64,000 nucleotides of DNA from Metapseudomonas otitidis. GTDB lineage: Bacteria; Pseudomonadota; Gammaproteobacteria; Pseudomonadales; Pseudomonadaceae. The stretch is from positions 372,001-436,000 of the forward strand of contig NZ_FOJP01000001.1 in NCBI RefSeq assembly GCF_900111835.1. The letters are read 5' to 3'. Positions 33,118 through 41,440 of the stretch are shown here, in pieces (position 1 is the first letter of the stretch; every line of letters begins with the position of its first letter). The translations under genes and the position numbers were made by a program. The notes under the pieces are model-generated. The model had not been told where the DNA came from and searched no databases. It saw only the letters and a list, made by a program, of their open reading frames with translations.

Positions 33118-33837
33118 CTACTGGGACGCCGCTGGGCTCTTCGCGTACTTCGCCAGCACGCCCTGCCAGAACGCCGGGAAACCCTCGCTGAAGCGGGTGA
33201 ACGCGGCTTTCTCGGCACGGTTCCTCGACTCGGCCACGGCGTCTTCGGTGGACCAGGTGCTGGCGCGCTGTTCCTCCTGGGCGGTGGCCTCGGTCGAGCC
33301 GTAGATGTAGCCGCTGCGCACATCCACCAGGATGCCGGCCACGGTGCTGGTGACATGGGCCTGGTGATTGGGCAGGAAGCCCAGCGACACCGCCGTCAGC
33401 GGGCCCAGCGGGGTGCTGTCGACATAGAACTGGGTGTCCACCGTGTAGACCAGCAGCAGGTCCGAACGCATGTGGGCGGCCGGGAGGCGCAGGTCCTTGA
33501 GGCTCTTCATGTCATTGGGCACCAGCAAGCGGCTCAGGGGCGCGGCCTGGCTGATCAGGGGTTGTCCGGCGATGCGCGCCAGGTCCGCGTCGGACTCGAT
33601 GTCGCGGGTCTGCACCACCTCGAATCCGTCCCGGTAGAGGCTGGCCACGCGGACGATGCTCAGTTGGGCCGGGAAGGGGCTGGCAGGTTTCTTGCTGAAC
33701 AGTTCCTCGATGTCTGCGTCATCGATGCCGGCCAGGGAAACGCCGTGGTCGGGCGTGACGAAGCTTTTGCTGGAGCAACCGCCGAGCATGAGCAGCGACA
33801 GGGCGGCGAGGGCGAAGAGGGTCTTGCGAGGGGGCAT
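33118..33837 (-). CDS. Putative lipoprotein of unknown function
   Basis: The protein has 239 residues with a lipoprotein signal (TLFALAALSLLMLGGCSSK), giving an acylated Cys near residue 21. The body is predicted soluble periplasmic, mixed alpha/beta, with no motif I recognise. The stretch VYTVDTQFYVDSTPLGPLTAVSLGF and the C-terminal helix AEKAAFTRFSEGFPAFWQGVL are notable. The ATG at 33837 has GGAG upstream and starts the signal peptide. The residue after Cys is Ser, which favours outer-membrane sorting. It is convergent with creC and divergent from the CBS gene, so it interrupts the creBC to creD path on the opposite strand. Confidence 0.8.
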   Translation of the reverse strand: MPPRKTLFALAALSLLMLGGCSSKSFVTPDHGVSLAGIDDADIEELFSKKPASPFPAQLSIVRVASLYRDGFEVVQTRDIESDADLARIAGQPLISQAAPLSRLLVPNDMKSLKDLRLPAAHMRSDLLLVYTVDTQFYVDSTPLGPLTAVSLGFLPNHQAHVTSTVAGILVDVRSGYIYGSTEATAQEEQRASTWSTEDAVAESRNRAEKAAFTRFSEGFPAFWQGVLAKYAKSPAASQ

Positions 33838-33979
33838 GGAATCTCCATTTCCGAACGGCCAGGAGGGCCGACTGGCGGCGATTCTGCCGCCCTTTGCGGG
33901 CGCCCACAATTGACTATTCTCAGTTCGCCGCCGTGATGGAACGCGGTGCACACGACCACGAGAAAACCGGGAGCAGCCG

Positions 33980-34417
33980 ATGAAGACCGTTGCCGAAATA
34001 CTGCGGGGCAAAGCCCACACGACGATCTACCGCGTGGACCCCACCACCACCGTGCTGGAAGCGGCCGAGCTGATGGCCGAGAAGGGCATCGGCGCCGTGC
34101 TGGTGATGGAGCGCGACGAACTGGTGGGCATCGTCACCGAGCGCGACTACGTGCGCCGGGTGGCCGCCAAGGACCGTTCCTCCTACGGCACCGAGGTGCA
34201 GGAGATCATGACCTCCAACCTCTACGTGGTCGGCCCGAAGGACAGCAACCAGTTCTGCATGCAGCTGATGACCGAGAAGAACCTGCGCCACCTGCCGGTG
34301 CTGGACGAAGGCAAGGTGATCGGCCTGCTGTCGATCCGCGACCTGGTGCGCGACATCACTGCCGAGCAGGAAAGCCTGATCCAGCACCTGGAGCAGTACA
34401 TCCGCGGGTCGTGCTGA
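33980..34417 (+). CDS. Two-CBS-domain protein
   Basis: The protein has 145 residues consisting of a tandem CBS (Bateman) pair: first CBS about 8-62 (TIYRVDPTTTVLEAAELMAEKGIGAVLVM, LVGIVTERDYVRRV), second about 73-128 (SNLYVVGPKDSNQFCMQLMTEKNLRHLPVLD, VIGLLSIRDLVRDI). Such stand-alone pairs bind adenine nucleotides (AMP, ATP, SAM or NAD) and act as sensors for unknown partners. The ATG is preceded by GGAG. It lies between the lipoprotein gene (divergent) and creD (192 bp downstream, same strand). Confidence 0.9.
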   Translation: MKTVAEILRGKAHTTIYRVDPTTTVLEAAELMAEKGIGAVLVMERDELVGIVTERDYVRRVAAKDRSSYGTEVQEIMTSNLYVVGPKDSNQFCMQLMTEKNLRHLPVLDEGKVIGLLSIRDLVRDITAEQESLIQHLEQYIRGSC

Positions 34418-34430
34418 CCGCCCTGCTCCC

Positions 34431-34508
34431 GTAGGGTGGGCTTCAGCCCACCGTCAGCCCAGCGCTTCGCTCAGGGTGATCGGCCGGCGGGATCGCGTAG
34501 CGATCCCG
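34431..34508. repeat. REP-like hairpins upstream of creD
   Basis: GTAGGGTGGGC-TTCA-GCCCACC (34431-34452) and a 9-bp stem CGGGATCGC-GTA-GCGATCCCG (34488-34508). Both lie between the CBS gene and creD and may insulate creD from upstream transcription. Confidence 0.65.
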
Positions 34509-34512
34509 GCTC

Positions 34513-34528
34513 TTCACCCAATTCCCAC
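34513..34528 (+). promoter_or_regulatory. Candidate CreB binding site (cre tag) before creD
   Basis: TTCACCCAATTCCCAC matches the cre tag TTCAC-N6-TTCAC at 8 of 10 fixed positions. It lies 81 bp upstream of creD. CreB activation of creD through such tags is established in E. coli and Pseudomonas; this particular site is inferred. Confidence 0.55.
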
Positions 34529-34608
34529 ACAAACTCCACATTCCCCCCATAGCCCCACCCCAGGCGCGTTCCAGACTTTTCCCATCCAACACATGAGGAG
34601 AGTCCGAG

Positions 34609-35976
34609 ATGACCCGAACCCTGGGCTTCAAGCTGGGCGCCATCGCCCTGCTGATCCTGCTGCTGCTGATCCCGCTGCTGATGATCGACGGCCTGATCGA
34701 CGAGCGTCAGATGGCCCGCGACAGCGTGCAGGCCAACATCGCGCAGAGCTCCAGCTACGCCCAGCAGGTGACCGGCCCGCTGCTGGTGGTGCCGTTCCGC
34801 CGCACCGTGCGCGAGTGGAAGACCCACGAGAAGACCGGCCAGCGCTACCTGGACGAGCGCGAGCAGCGCGGCCGGCTGTTCTTCCTGCCCGAGCGCTTCC
34901 ACCTGCAGGGCGATGTCGACACCCAGTTGCTGACCCGTGGCATCTACCAGGCCCGGCTGTACAAGAGCGACAGCCGCATCAGCGGTGAATTCGCCGTGCC
35001 GGCGCATTTCGGCATCGAGGAAGGGCTGGAGGACTACCAGTTCGAGACCCCGTTCCTGGCGGTGGGCATCAGCGACATCCGTGGCATCAACAACGCCCTC
35101 AAGCTGGAGCTGAACGGCCGCAGCCTGGACTTCCAGCCCGGCAGCGGCGACCCGATCCTGGCCAGCGGCGTGCATGTACCGCTGCCCCACCTGGCCAGCG
35201 GCGAGGCCCAGACCCTCAACTACGGCTTCACCCTCAACCTGCAGGGCACCGAATCGCTGCACATCACCCCGGTGGGGCGTGACAGCCAGGTGGAGCTGAA
35301 GTCGCCCTGGCCGCACCCCAGCTTCGTCGGCGAATTCCTCCCCGCCGAGCGCGAGGTGCGCGAGGACGGCTTCACCGCCCGCTGGCAGACCAGCTTCTTC
35401 GCCACCGACCTGCAGCAGGCCCTGGCCGACTGTGCCTATGAGGACCGCTGCCAGGCCTTCAACAGCCGGGTGTTCGGGGTCAGCTTCGTCGACCCGGTGG
35501 ACCAGTACCTGAAGAGCGACCGCGCCATCAAGTACGCCCTGCTGTTCATCTGCCTGACCTTCGCCGGCTTCTTCCTGGTGGAAGTGCTCAAGCGCATCAA
35601 CGTCCACCCCGTGCAGTACGGCCTGGTTGGCCTGGCCCTGGCGTTCTTCTACCTGCTGCTGCTGTCGCTCTCCGAGCACCTGGCGTTCGGCCTGGCCTAT
35701 GCGCTGTCCGCCTCGGCCTGCGTGCTCCTGGTGGGCATCTACGTCAGCAGCGTGCTGCACAGCTGGGTGCGCGGTGGCGGCTTCACCGCCGGCCTCGCCG
35801 CGCTGTACGGGATGCTCTACGGCCTGCTCAGCGCCGAGGACTACGCCCTGCTGATGGGCTCGCTGCTGGTGTTCGGCTTGCTGGCCTGCGTGATGGTGCT
35901 GACCCGCAAGCTCGACTGGTACGCCGTTGGCCGCCCCGCCGCCCCGTTCCCAGCCCAAGCCCCAGCCCAGGCCTGA
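34609..35976 (+). CDS. creD: Inner membrane protein CreD
   Basis: CreBC-regulated inner-membrane protein linked to envelope integrity, biofilm and beta-lactam response. The protein has 455 residues. The N-terminal helix (FKLGAIALLILLLLIPLLMI) is followed by a large periplasmic region (about 30-300) with the family motif GPLLVVPFRRT and then about five or six membrane helices in the C-terminal third (YALLFICLTFAGFFLVEVL onward). The tail ends in a Pro/Ala repeat. GAGGAG lies before the ATG. It is separated from creBC by two unrelated genes, unlike the compact creBCD operon of P. aeruginosa. Confidence 0.95.
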   Translation: MTRTLGFKLGAIALLILLLLIPLLMIDGLIDERQMARDSVQANIAQSSSYAQQVTGPLLVVPFRRTVREWKTHEKTGQRYLDEREQRGRLFFLPERFHLQGDVDTQLLTRGIYQARLYKSDSRISGEFAVPAHFGIEEGLEDYQFETPFLAVGISDIRGINNALKLELNGRSLDFQPGSGDPILASGVHVPLPHLASGEAQTLNYGFTLNLQGTESLHITPVGRDSQVELKSPWPHPSFVGEFLPAEREVREDGFTARWQTSFFATDLQQALADCAYEDRCQAFNSRVFGVSFVDPVDQYLKSDRAIKYALLFICLTFAGFFLVEVLKRINVHPVQYGLVGLALAFFYLLLLSLSEHLAFGLAYALSASACVLLVGIYVSSVLHSWVRGGGFTAGLAALYGMLYGLLSAEDYALLMGSLLVFGLLACVMVLTRKLDWYAVGRPAAPFPAQAPAQA

Positions 35977-36041
35977 GCCCAGGCTGATCCCAACCCCCGG
36001 CGCGGCACACCGCCGCGCCGCCTACTGAAGGAAGACCCACC

Positions 36042-36383
36042 ATGCGCGCACTGTTCCAGTTCTCCGCCTGCTTCGCCCTCGGGCTGGTGATCTCGGTGTT
36101 CATCCTCGGCGGCCTGATGTTCGCCAACGGCTTCGGCGTCATCGAAATCTGGCTGCTGACCGGCAAGCCCCTGGCCAGCCTGGCCCTCACCGTCATCCCG
36201 GACGGCTTCTGGCACGCCCTCACCGGCGTGATGGAGGCCCGCACCAACCCCACCGTCAACTCCTTCCTGCAGATGTGCGCCGCGCTGGCCCAGGTCGCAC
36301 TGGTGCTGGGCTACGGGCTGTTCCGCTTCTGGTACCGCCGCGATGACGACGAAGAGGAGGCCTGCGATGGGACCGCTCACTGA
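36042..36383 (+). CDS. Small membrane protein of unknown function
   Basis: The protein has 113 residues with two or three predicted membrane segments: FSACFALGLVISVFILGGLMFA near the N-terminus, a more amphipathic middle region with GFWHALTGVMEARTNPTV, and ALAQVALVLGYGLFRFWY near the end. The C-terminus is charged (RRDDDEEEA). It is 65 bp after creD on the same strand, so it is probably part of the creD transcript and may share its envelope-stress role. AAGGAAG precedes the ATG. No family assigned. Confidence 0.75.
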   Translation: MRALFQFSACFALGLVISVFILGGLMFANGFGVIEIWLLTGKPLASLALTVIPDGFWHALTGVMEARTNPTVNSFLQMCAALAQVALVLGYGLFRFWYRRDDDEEEACDGTAH

Positions 36384-36525
36384 GGAACGCCGGCAGGCCC
36401 GGCTGCTCGCCGCACGCATCGCCCTGCATTTCCCCGGCTACCAGGTGGCCCCGGAAGGCGTGACCGGTGTGCGGCAGCCGGCCCGGCGGCAAGGGGGCGA
36501 GCCGCAGCCCCAGCCGGGCAGGTGA
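36367..36525 (+). CDS. Small coupled ORF, basic soluble protein (52 aa)
   Basis: The start lies inside the preceding gene's end, 17 bases before its stop, with GAGGAGG seven bases upstream of the ATG, so it is positioned for translational coupling. The protein has 52 residues: an N-terminal helix rich in Arg/Ala (EERRQARLLAARIALHF), then PGYQVAPEGVTGVRQP and a Pro/Gln-rich tail. No homology recognised. It could be real or a lucky frame in GC-rich DNA; the ribosome site argues for translation. Confidence 0.45.
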   Translation: MGPLTEERRQARLLAARIALHFPGYQVAPEGVTGVRQPARRQGGEPQPQPGR

Positions 36526-36564
36526 AGGTGCGATGTGTCGGGATTGTAGGGAATCGGTATCAGA

Positions 36565-36598
36565 TGGCTATCAATATCAAATGCAAATAAATATCATC
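36565..36598 (+). promoter_or_regulatory. Candidate Fur box before the TonB receptor
   Basis: A rare AT-rich stretch with repeated ATATC/GATAT hexamer-like elements ends about 30 bases before the receptor start. It resembles overlapping Fur half-sites (NATWAT), as expected for iron-repressed receptors. Exact register is uncertain. Confidence 0.4.
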
Positions 36599-36630
36599 TG
36601 CGCCCTTTCCCCACGATCCGGACGCCGATC

Positions 36631-38733
36631 ATGCACCACCCCGCCCATCCCTCCACCCTTTCCCGAATTGCCCTGGGCCTGGCCGCCACCCTGATGGCAC
36701 CGCTGGCCCTCGCAGCCGGCGCCTCCACCGACCTGCCGGCCATCGAAGTGGAGGGCAAGGGCAGCCAGGACACCCGCACCCGCGAGGTCTCCACCGCCAC
36801 CCGCACCGCCACGCCGGTGCGCTACGTGCCCCAGGCCATCGACTCGGTACGCACCCAGGACGCCCTCAACTACGGCGCCACCCGCATCGGCCAGGTGCTC
36901 AGCGGCCTGCCCAACGTCAGCGACGCCAGCGACACCCGCTTCGACGGCCTGCGCATCCGTGGTTTCGACGCCAGCAACGACTTCTACCTCGACGGCCTGC
37001 GCGACGACAGCCAGTACACCCGCGACCTGCACAACATCGAACGCATCGACGTGCTCAAGGGCCCGGCCGCCGTGCTCTACGGGCGTGGCAGCCAGGGTGG
37101 CCTGGTCAACCGCATCAGCAAGCAGCCCCAGGCCGGCCTCGGCTCCTCCATCGAAGCGCAACTGGGCAGCCAGGACTACCGCAGCCTGTACGCCGACCTC
37201 AGCGCCGACGCCAGCGACGACATCGCCCTGCGCCTGAACCTCGGCGAGCAGGACGCCAACAGCTTTCGCAAGGGCATCGACTCCAGCCGGCAGCTGTTCG
37301 CCCCGGCCATGAGCTGGCAACTCAGCCCCGACCTCAACTGGCTGGTGCAGTACGAGTACAGCCGCCACAACCGCACCCCGGACCGTGGCATCCCCGGCCT
37401 CAACGGCCGTCCCGCCGACGTCGGCCGCGACACCACCTACGGCGACCCGCAGCGCGACTACATCGACGACAAGGCCCAGTCCCTGCGCTCGCGCCTCACC
37501 TACGACCTCAGCCCCGACTGGCAACTGCGCCAGACCCTCGGGCTGTTCATGCTCGACAGCCGCTTCGACAACACCTACGTCACCAGCGTCAACGCCACCG
37601 CCCGCACCGTCGGCCGCGCCCGCTGGCAGCAGGACCTGACCACCCGCAACCTGTTCAACAGCGTCGAGCTGGAAGGGCTGGTGATGACCGGCGACATCGA
37701 GCACCGCCTGCTCACCGGCGTCGAACTGGGCAGCCAGCAGCGCAACCCGAAGCTCTACACCAACGCCACCGGCGCGGCCAACGCCGTGCCGGCCCTCGGT
37801 ATCTTCGCCCCCGACACCGGCCGCCAGCACACCGGCCGCATGGTCGCCAGCAGCGATGCCCAGCACCACATCGACAGCCGCGCGCTCTACCTGCAGGACC
37901 AGGTGCGTCTGGACGAGCACTGGCAGGTGCTGCTCGGCCTGCGCTACGACCACTTCGAGGTGGACTCCGAGAACCGCCTCAACGGCCGCCGCGAACGCCG
38001 CGTGGACGACAGCCTCAGCCCCCGCGTCGGGCTGGTCTGGACGCCCGTGCCGGAGCATTCCTTCTACGCCTCGTTCAGCAAGAGCTACGCCCCGGTGGGG
38101 GGCGGGCTGATCGGCATCACCGCCGGCGCAGCGGGCAACACCAACGCCCTCGACCCGGAACTGACCCGGCAGAAGGAAGTGGGGGTGAAGAGCGACTGGC
38201 TCGACGACCGCCTCAGCACCACCTTCGCGCTGTACGAGATCGAGCTGTACAACCGCCGCACCAGCGACCCGAACAACCCCGGCAACGTGCTGCTTTCCGG
38301 CCTGCAGCGCTCCCGGGGCGCCGAGCTGACCGCCACCGGGCGGCTGTACGGCAACTGGGTGGTACGCGGCGGCATCGGCCTGCAGGACGCCACCATCGTC
38401 AAGGACAACAACGGCTTCGAAGGCAAGCGCATCGGCAACGTCGCCAAGCGCAACGGCAGCCTGTTCATTGGCTGGCAGCCCGAGCAGGGCTTCTACGGCG
38501 AGACCGGCGTGACCCTGGTGGGCGACCGCTACGCCGACAACGCCAACACCGTGGTGCTGCCCGGCTACGGCCGCTGGGACGCGCTGCTGGGCTACCGGGT
38601 CGAGCACTGGGACCTGCACGCCGCCCTCACCAACCTGACCGACAAGACCTACTACAGCACCGCCACCAGTGCCGTACAGATCATGCCCGGCGACCCCCGC
38701 ACCCTGATGACCACCCTGGCGTATCGCTTCTGA
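36631..38733 (+). CDS. TonB-dependent catecholate-type siderophore receptor
   Basis: Outer-membrane receptor for ferric siderophore uptake. The protein has 700 residues: a signal peptide (RIALGLAATLMAPLALA), a plug domain (about 50-170) with VPQAIDSVRTQDALNYG, LRIRGFDASNDFYLDGLRDD and the ERIDVLKGPAAVLYGRG box, then a 22-strand barrel ending in LAYRF with terminal Phe. There is no N-terminal signalling (STN) extension, so it does not act as a transducer. Plug features resemble the Fiu/PiuA group of catecholate receptors, as judged by RYVPQAI and the GSQGGLVNRISK segment. A likely Fur-regulated promoter lies upstream. The specific siderophore is unknown. Confidence 0.93.
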   Translation: MHHPAHPSTLSRIALGLAATLMAPLALAAGASTDLPAIEVEGKGSQDTRTREVSTATRTATPVRYVPQAIDSVRTQDALNYGATRIGQVLSGLPNVSDASDTRFDGLRIRGFDASNDFYLDGLRDDSQYTRDLHNIERIDVLKGPAAVLYGRGSQGGLVNRISKQPQAGLGSSIEAQLGSQDYRSLYADLSADASDDIALRLNLGEQDANSFRKGIDSSRQLFAPAMSWQLSPDLNWLVQYEYSRHNRTPDRGIPGLNGRPADVGRDTTYGDPQRDYIDDKAQSLRSRLTYDLSPDWQLRQTLGLFMLDSRFDNTYVTSVNATARTVGRARWQQDLTTRNLFNSVELEGLVMTGDIEHRLLTGVELGSQQRNPKLYTNATGAANAVPALGIFAPDTGRQHTGRMVASSDAQHHIDSRALYLQDQVRLDEHWQVLLGLRYDHFEVDSENRLNGRRERRVDDSLSPRVGLVWTPVPEHSFYASFSKSYAPVGGGLIGITAGAAGNTNALDPELTRQKEVGVKSDWLDDRLSTTFALYEIELYNRRTSDPNNPGNVLLSGLQRSRGAELTATGRLYGNWVVRGGIGLQDATIVKDNNGFEGKRIGNVAKRNGSLFIGWQPEQGFYGETGVTLVGDRYADNANTVVLPGYGRWDALLGYRVEHWDLHAALTNLTDKTYYSTATSAVQIMPGDPRTLMTTLAYRF

Positions 38734-38752
38734 AGTGCCCGGTGCCCACGTC

Positions 38753-39051
38753 CCCGGACTGAAGTCCGGGCTACGAAAAGCGCTGGGGCCGAGCGTGGGG
38801 TGGATGGGACGCCATCCACACCACGCCCCGACGCGATGCGGTTCGTGGCCTCACCGCATCCTACGAAGGCCATTGCCGCTCAAGACGTGCCGTAGGGTGG
38901 ATCGCGCTTCATCGATCCACCATCCGTGGCTGTGTCGAGTGCCCATGGCGAATGAAACAAGCTGTGCACGAGGCCGCGATGTGCCGCTTTGTGCGAATTC
39001 ATTCGCGATGGGGCCTGGATCATCGGCACCGTTCCCGGGCTGAAGCCCGGG
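38753..39051. repeat. REP-like hairpins between the receptor and Vgb-like genes
   Basis: The 340-bp gap (38734-39073) has no gene. It holds four hairpins: CCCGGAC-TGAA-GTCCGGG (38753-38770), GTGGATGG/CCATCCAC (38800-38819), GTAGGGTGGATCG to CGATCCACC (38892-38921) and CCCGGGC-TGAA-GCCCGGG (39034-39051). The two sequence types, one ending in CTACG and one starting with GTAGGGTGG, alternate. Confidence 0.75.
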
Positions 39052-39073
39052 CTACGGGTCGCGCCGTGCGCGC

Positions 39074-40024
39074 TCATTCCTTGATCACCACCAGCCGGTC
39101 GCGGTTGGATTCGGCGCCCCAGACTTCGCCGATGCGTCCGGCCAGGTGCAGGACGCGGGCGTCGGCCTGGTCGCTGGGGAAGCGGGTGAAGCGCTGGCTG
39201 AAGGGGTTGAAGCGCAGGATGGCGTTGCTGCGGAAGTCGCTCAGCCAGAGCCGGTCCTGCTCGTCGACGTACAGCGCATGGGCCTCGGCGTCGGCGCTGG
39301 GCAGCGCCCAGTGGGTCCAGGCCTTGGCCAGGGGGTCGTAGCGGCTGAGCTGGCCGCTGCCGCGCTCGCTGACCCACAGGGTGCCCTTGGCATCGCTCCA
39401 GATCCGCTGCGGGCCTTCGCCGCCGCCGGGGCTGTCGATCACCTCGGCTTCGCCGCTGACGCGGTCGATGCGGGCGATGTGGCGGCCGTCGCGGCTGGCG
39501 TACCAGACCTCGCCGTTGGGCGTGACGGTGATGCCGTAGGGGCCGGCGCCGCGCGGAGCGGGCCAGGTCTTCAGGTCACCGTTGCGTGGGTCGAGGCGGC
39601 CGTAGACGCCGTTCTGGCCGGTGAACCAGAGCAACCCGTCCCGATCGAAGGCGGCGGCCACCAGCCCGGCGTCGCCGAGCTGGCCGGGCAGCGGGTAGCG
39701 CTTGAGCGTGGGGCCGGTAGGGTCGACACGCACCAGGGCGTTGAGGCCGGCATCGGTGATCCACGCCGCGCCGTCCTCGGCCACCACCACGCCCCGGGGG
39801 CTGGAGCCGGCGCCGAGGGCCATGGGCTGGCTCTGCCCGGTGAGCGGGTCCAGCAGCCCCACCAGGCCCAGGGCGGGGGCGGTGTACCAGACCCGGCCGT
39901 CGGTGGCCGGGGCCACGTCACGGGGGGCGCTGCCCGGCGGCAGCGGGTAGTAGTGGACCTCGGCGGCGAAGCCGGGCAGGGCGAGCAGGGTGGCGATCAG
40001 GCCGGCGGCCAGGGCGCGGATCAT
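39074..40024 (-). CDS. Vgb/streptogramin-lyase-like beta-propeller protein
   Basis: Secreted beta-propeller of the virginiamycin-B-lyase-like family. The protein has 316 residues, with a signal peptide (IRALAAGLIATLLALPGFA) and about seven repeats of the type DxxGxxWYTxxxxxxIARIDxxTG, for example TDGRVWYTAPALGLVGLLDP, PNGEVWYASRDGRHIARIDR and EQDRLWLSDFRSNAILRFNP. Most chromosomal members have no proven lyase activity, and antibiotic resistance should not be inferred. It is upstream (in minus-strand terms, downstream) of the PepSY/iron genes and may belong to that transcription unit, with about 66 bp to the small membrane gene. Confidence 0.85.
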   Translation of the reverse strand: MIRALAAGLIATLLALPGFAAEVHYYPLPPGSAPRDVAPATDGRVWYTAPALGLVGLLDPLTGQSQPMALGAGSSPRGVVVAEDGAAWITDAGLNALVRVDPTGPTLKRYPLPGQLGDAGLVAAAFDRDGLLWFTGQNGVYGRLDPRNGDLKTWPAPRGAGPYGITVTPNGEVWYASRDGRHIARIDRVSGEAEVIDSPGGGEGPQRIWSDAKGTLWVSERGSGQLSRYDPLAKAWTHWALPSADAEAHALYVDEQDRLWLSDFRSNAILRFNPFSQRFTRFPSDQADARVLHLAGRIGEVWGAESNRDRLVVIKE

Positions 40025-40090
40025 GGCGACCTCCAGTCAGGAATATCTCCCTATGGACGCCTGCCCGCGCCGAGGGTTCGCCCGCCCGGC

Positions 40091-40255
40091 TCAGCGGCGC
40101 CGCAGGAAGGGCCGCACGCCGAGGGCGACCGGGATGCCCAGGCCGACCCAGGCCAGGGCGTCCCAGATGCCGTCACCGAGCAGGGCGCCCACCAGGCCGG
40201 TGGCGGTCAGCGCGGCCAGCATGGCGGGCACGGCGAAGGTGCACGTCAGGTTCAT
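40091..40255 (-). CDS. Small membrane protein coupled to PepSY gene
   Basis: The protein has 54 residues with two hydrophobic stretches: FAVPAMLAALTATGLVGALLG and IWDALAWVGLGIPVALGV, ending in the basic FLRRR. The start codon overlaps the PepSY stop (ATGA at 40252-40255), so it is translationally coupled. Small two-helix proteins commonly follow PepSY membrane genes beside TonB receptors in Pseudomonas. The function is unknown; a partner subunit is plausible. Confidence 0.75.
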   Translation of the reverse strand: MNLTCTFAVPAMLAALTATGLVGALLGDGIWDALAWVGLGIPVALGVRPFLRRR

Positions 40256-41373
40256 GCCGTGGCCTCCTGCCGGCGTGCCGGGGCGCGTCGGCGTGCCCAC
40301 CACAGGTAGAGCCCGCTGCCGAGGACGATGAGGGTCAGCACATCGAGCGCCGCCCATAGCAGTTGCATGGGCCGGCCGCCGTAGTCGCCGAAGTGCAGCG
40401 GCTGGGACATGGCCAGGGCGTCCATGTACCAGGGGCGCTCGCCGACGGCCGTCACCTCCAGGGTGCGTGCGTCTATCAGCACCGGCGTCCACAGGTGCGA
40501 GGTGAGGTGGCTGCTGCCTTTCATGAACACCGAATAGTGGTGCTCGCTGGAGAAGCGCGTGCCGGGGAAGGCGATGAAGTCCGCCGCCATGCCCGGCGTC
40601 GCTCGGGCGGCGATCTCCAGCAGGCGCGTGGCCGGGGCCCGGTCGGTGAGCGGCGGGGCGTCGCGGTAGGGCTCGACCATGGCGGCCAGGCTCTCGTTGC
40701 GCCAGGCGGCGATCACCAGGTCGGCGCAGGCGCTGATCACCCCGGTGACGCCGACCACCAGGGCCCAGGTGAGGGTGACGATGCCGATCAGGTTGTGCAG
40801 GTCCAGCCAGCGGGTGCGGGGGGAGCGCTCGTGGCGCACGGTGCCGAACTCCAGGCGGCGCATGAAGGGGGCGTAGAGCACCACGCCGGAGACGATCGCC
40901 ACCACGAACAACAGGCCCATGAAGGCCAGCAGCAGCTTGCCCGGCAGCCCGGCGAACAGGTCCACGTGCAGGCGCAGCATGGTCATCATGAAGCCGCCGT
41001 TGGCCGAGGGCATGGCCACCGGCTCGCCGCTGCGGGCGTCGAGCATGAAGGTGTGCGAGGAGTTGGGCTCGGTGCCGGCGGTGGCGGCGGTGATGGCCAC
41101 CACGCCGTTGGGCTCGTCGTCCTCCCAACCCAGGTACTGCACCACCTCGCCGGGGCGGTGGGCTTCGGCGGCCTGCACCAGCTGCTGCAGGTCGAGGCGC
41201 GGCGCATCCGCCGGCATCTCGCGCAATACCGGGGCGTCGCCCAGCAGATGGTCGATCTCGTGGTGGAAGATCAGCGGCAGGCCGGTCAGCGCCAGGAGCA
41301 GCAGGAAGGCCGTGCAGATCAGGCTGGTCCAGGTGTGGACGAAGGACCAGCGGCGGAGGGTGGTGGTTTTCAT
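40252..41373 (-). CDS. PepSY-associated membrane protein (siderophore-iron reductase type)
   Basis: Inner-membrane protein of the PepSY_TM family. Several members next to TonB receptors reduce ferric siderophores or aid iron release in the periplasm. The protein has 373 residues with about four membrane helices: near the N-terminus (WTSLICTAFLLLLALTGLPLIF), two in the centre (LLLAFMGLLFVVAIVSGVVLY and LIGIVTLTWALVVGVTGVISA), and near the C-terminus (LWAALDVLTLIVLGSGLYLWW). His residues near helix ends (FHHEIDHLL, HLHN-like HNLIG) could bind haem. The start at 41373 begins MKTTTLRRWSFVHTWTS. It is downstream of fiuA on the same strand, separated by a hairpin. Confidence 0.88.
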   Translation of the reverse strand: MKTTTLRRWSFVHTWTSLICTAFLLLLALTGLPLIFHHEIDHLLGDAPVLREMPADAPRLDLQQLVQAAEAHRPGEVVQYLGWEDDEPNGVVAITAATAGTEPNSSHTFMLDARSGEPVAMPSANGGFMMTMLRLHVDLFAGLPGKLLLAFMGLLFVVAIVSGVVLYAPFMRRLEFGTVRHERSPRTRWLDLHNLIGIVTLTWALVVGVTGVISACADLVIAAWRNESLAAMVEPYRDAPPLTDRAPATRLLEIAARATPGMAADFIAFPGTRFSSEHHYSVFMKGSSHLTSHLWTPVLIDARTLEVTAVGERPWYMDALAMSQPLHFGDYGGRPMQLLWAALDVLTLIVLGSGLYLWWARRRAPARRQEATA

Positions 41374-41388
41374 GATTCGTCCGGAAGC

Positions 41389-41415
41389 CCGAGGCCGCCC
41401 GGCGGGCGGCCTCGG
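41389..41415 (-). terminator. Perfect hairpin between fiuA and PepSY gene
   Basis: A 12-bp perfect stem with a 3-base loop (CCGAGGCCGCCC / GGGCGGCCTCGG), 25 bases past the fiuA stop, without a T-tract. It may reduce read-through into the PepSY gene or protect the fiuA mRNA end. Confidence 0.55.
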
Positions 41416-41440
41416 TGGTGCGTGGCGTGGGGCGAGGGGC

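Noticed and set aside
39074-40024. Antibiotic-inactivating virginiamycin B lyase
   Set aside because: The beta-propeller is family-like, but chromosomal relatives with signal peptides are usually of other function; naming it a resistance gene is not justified.
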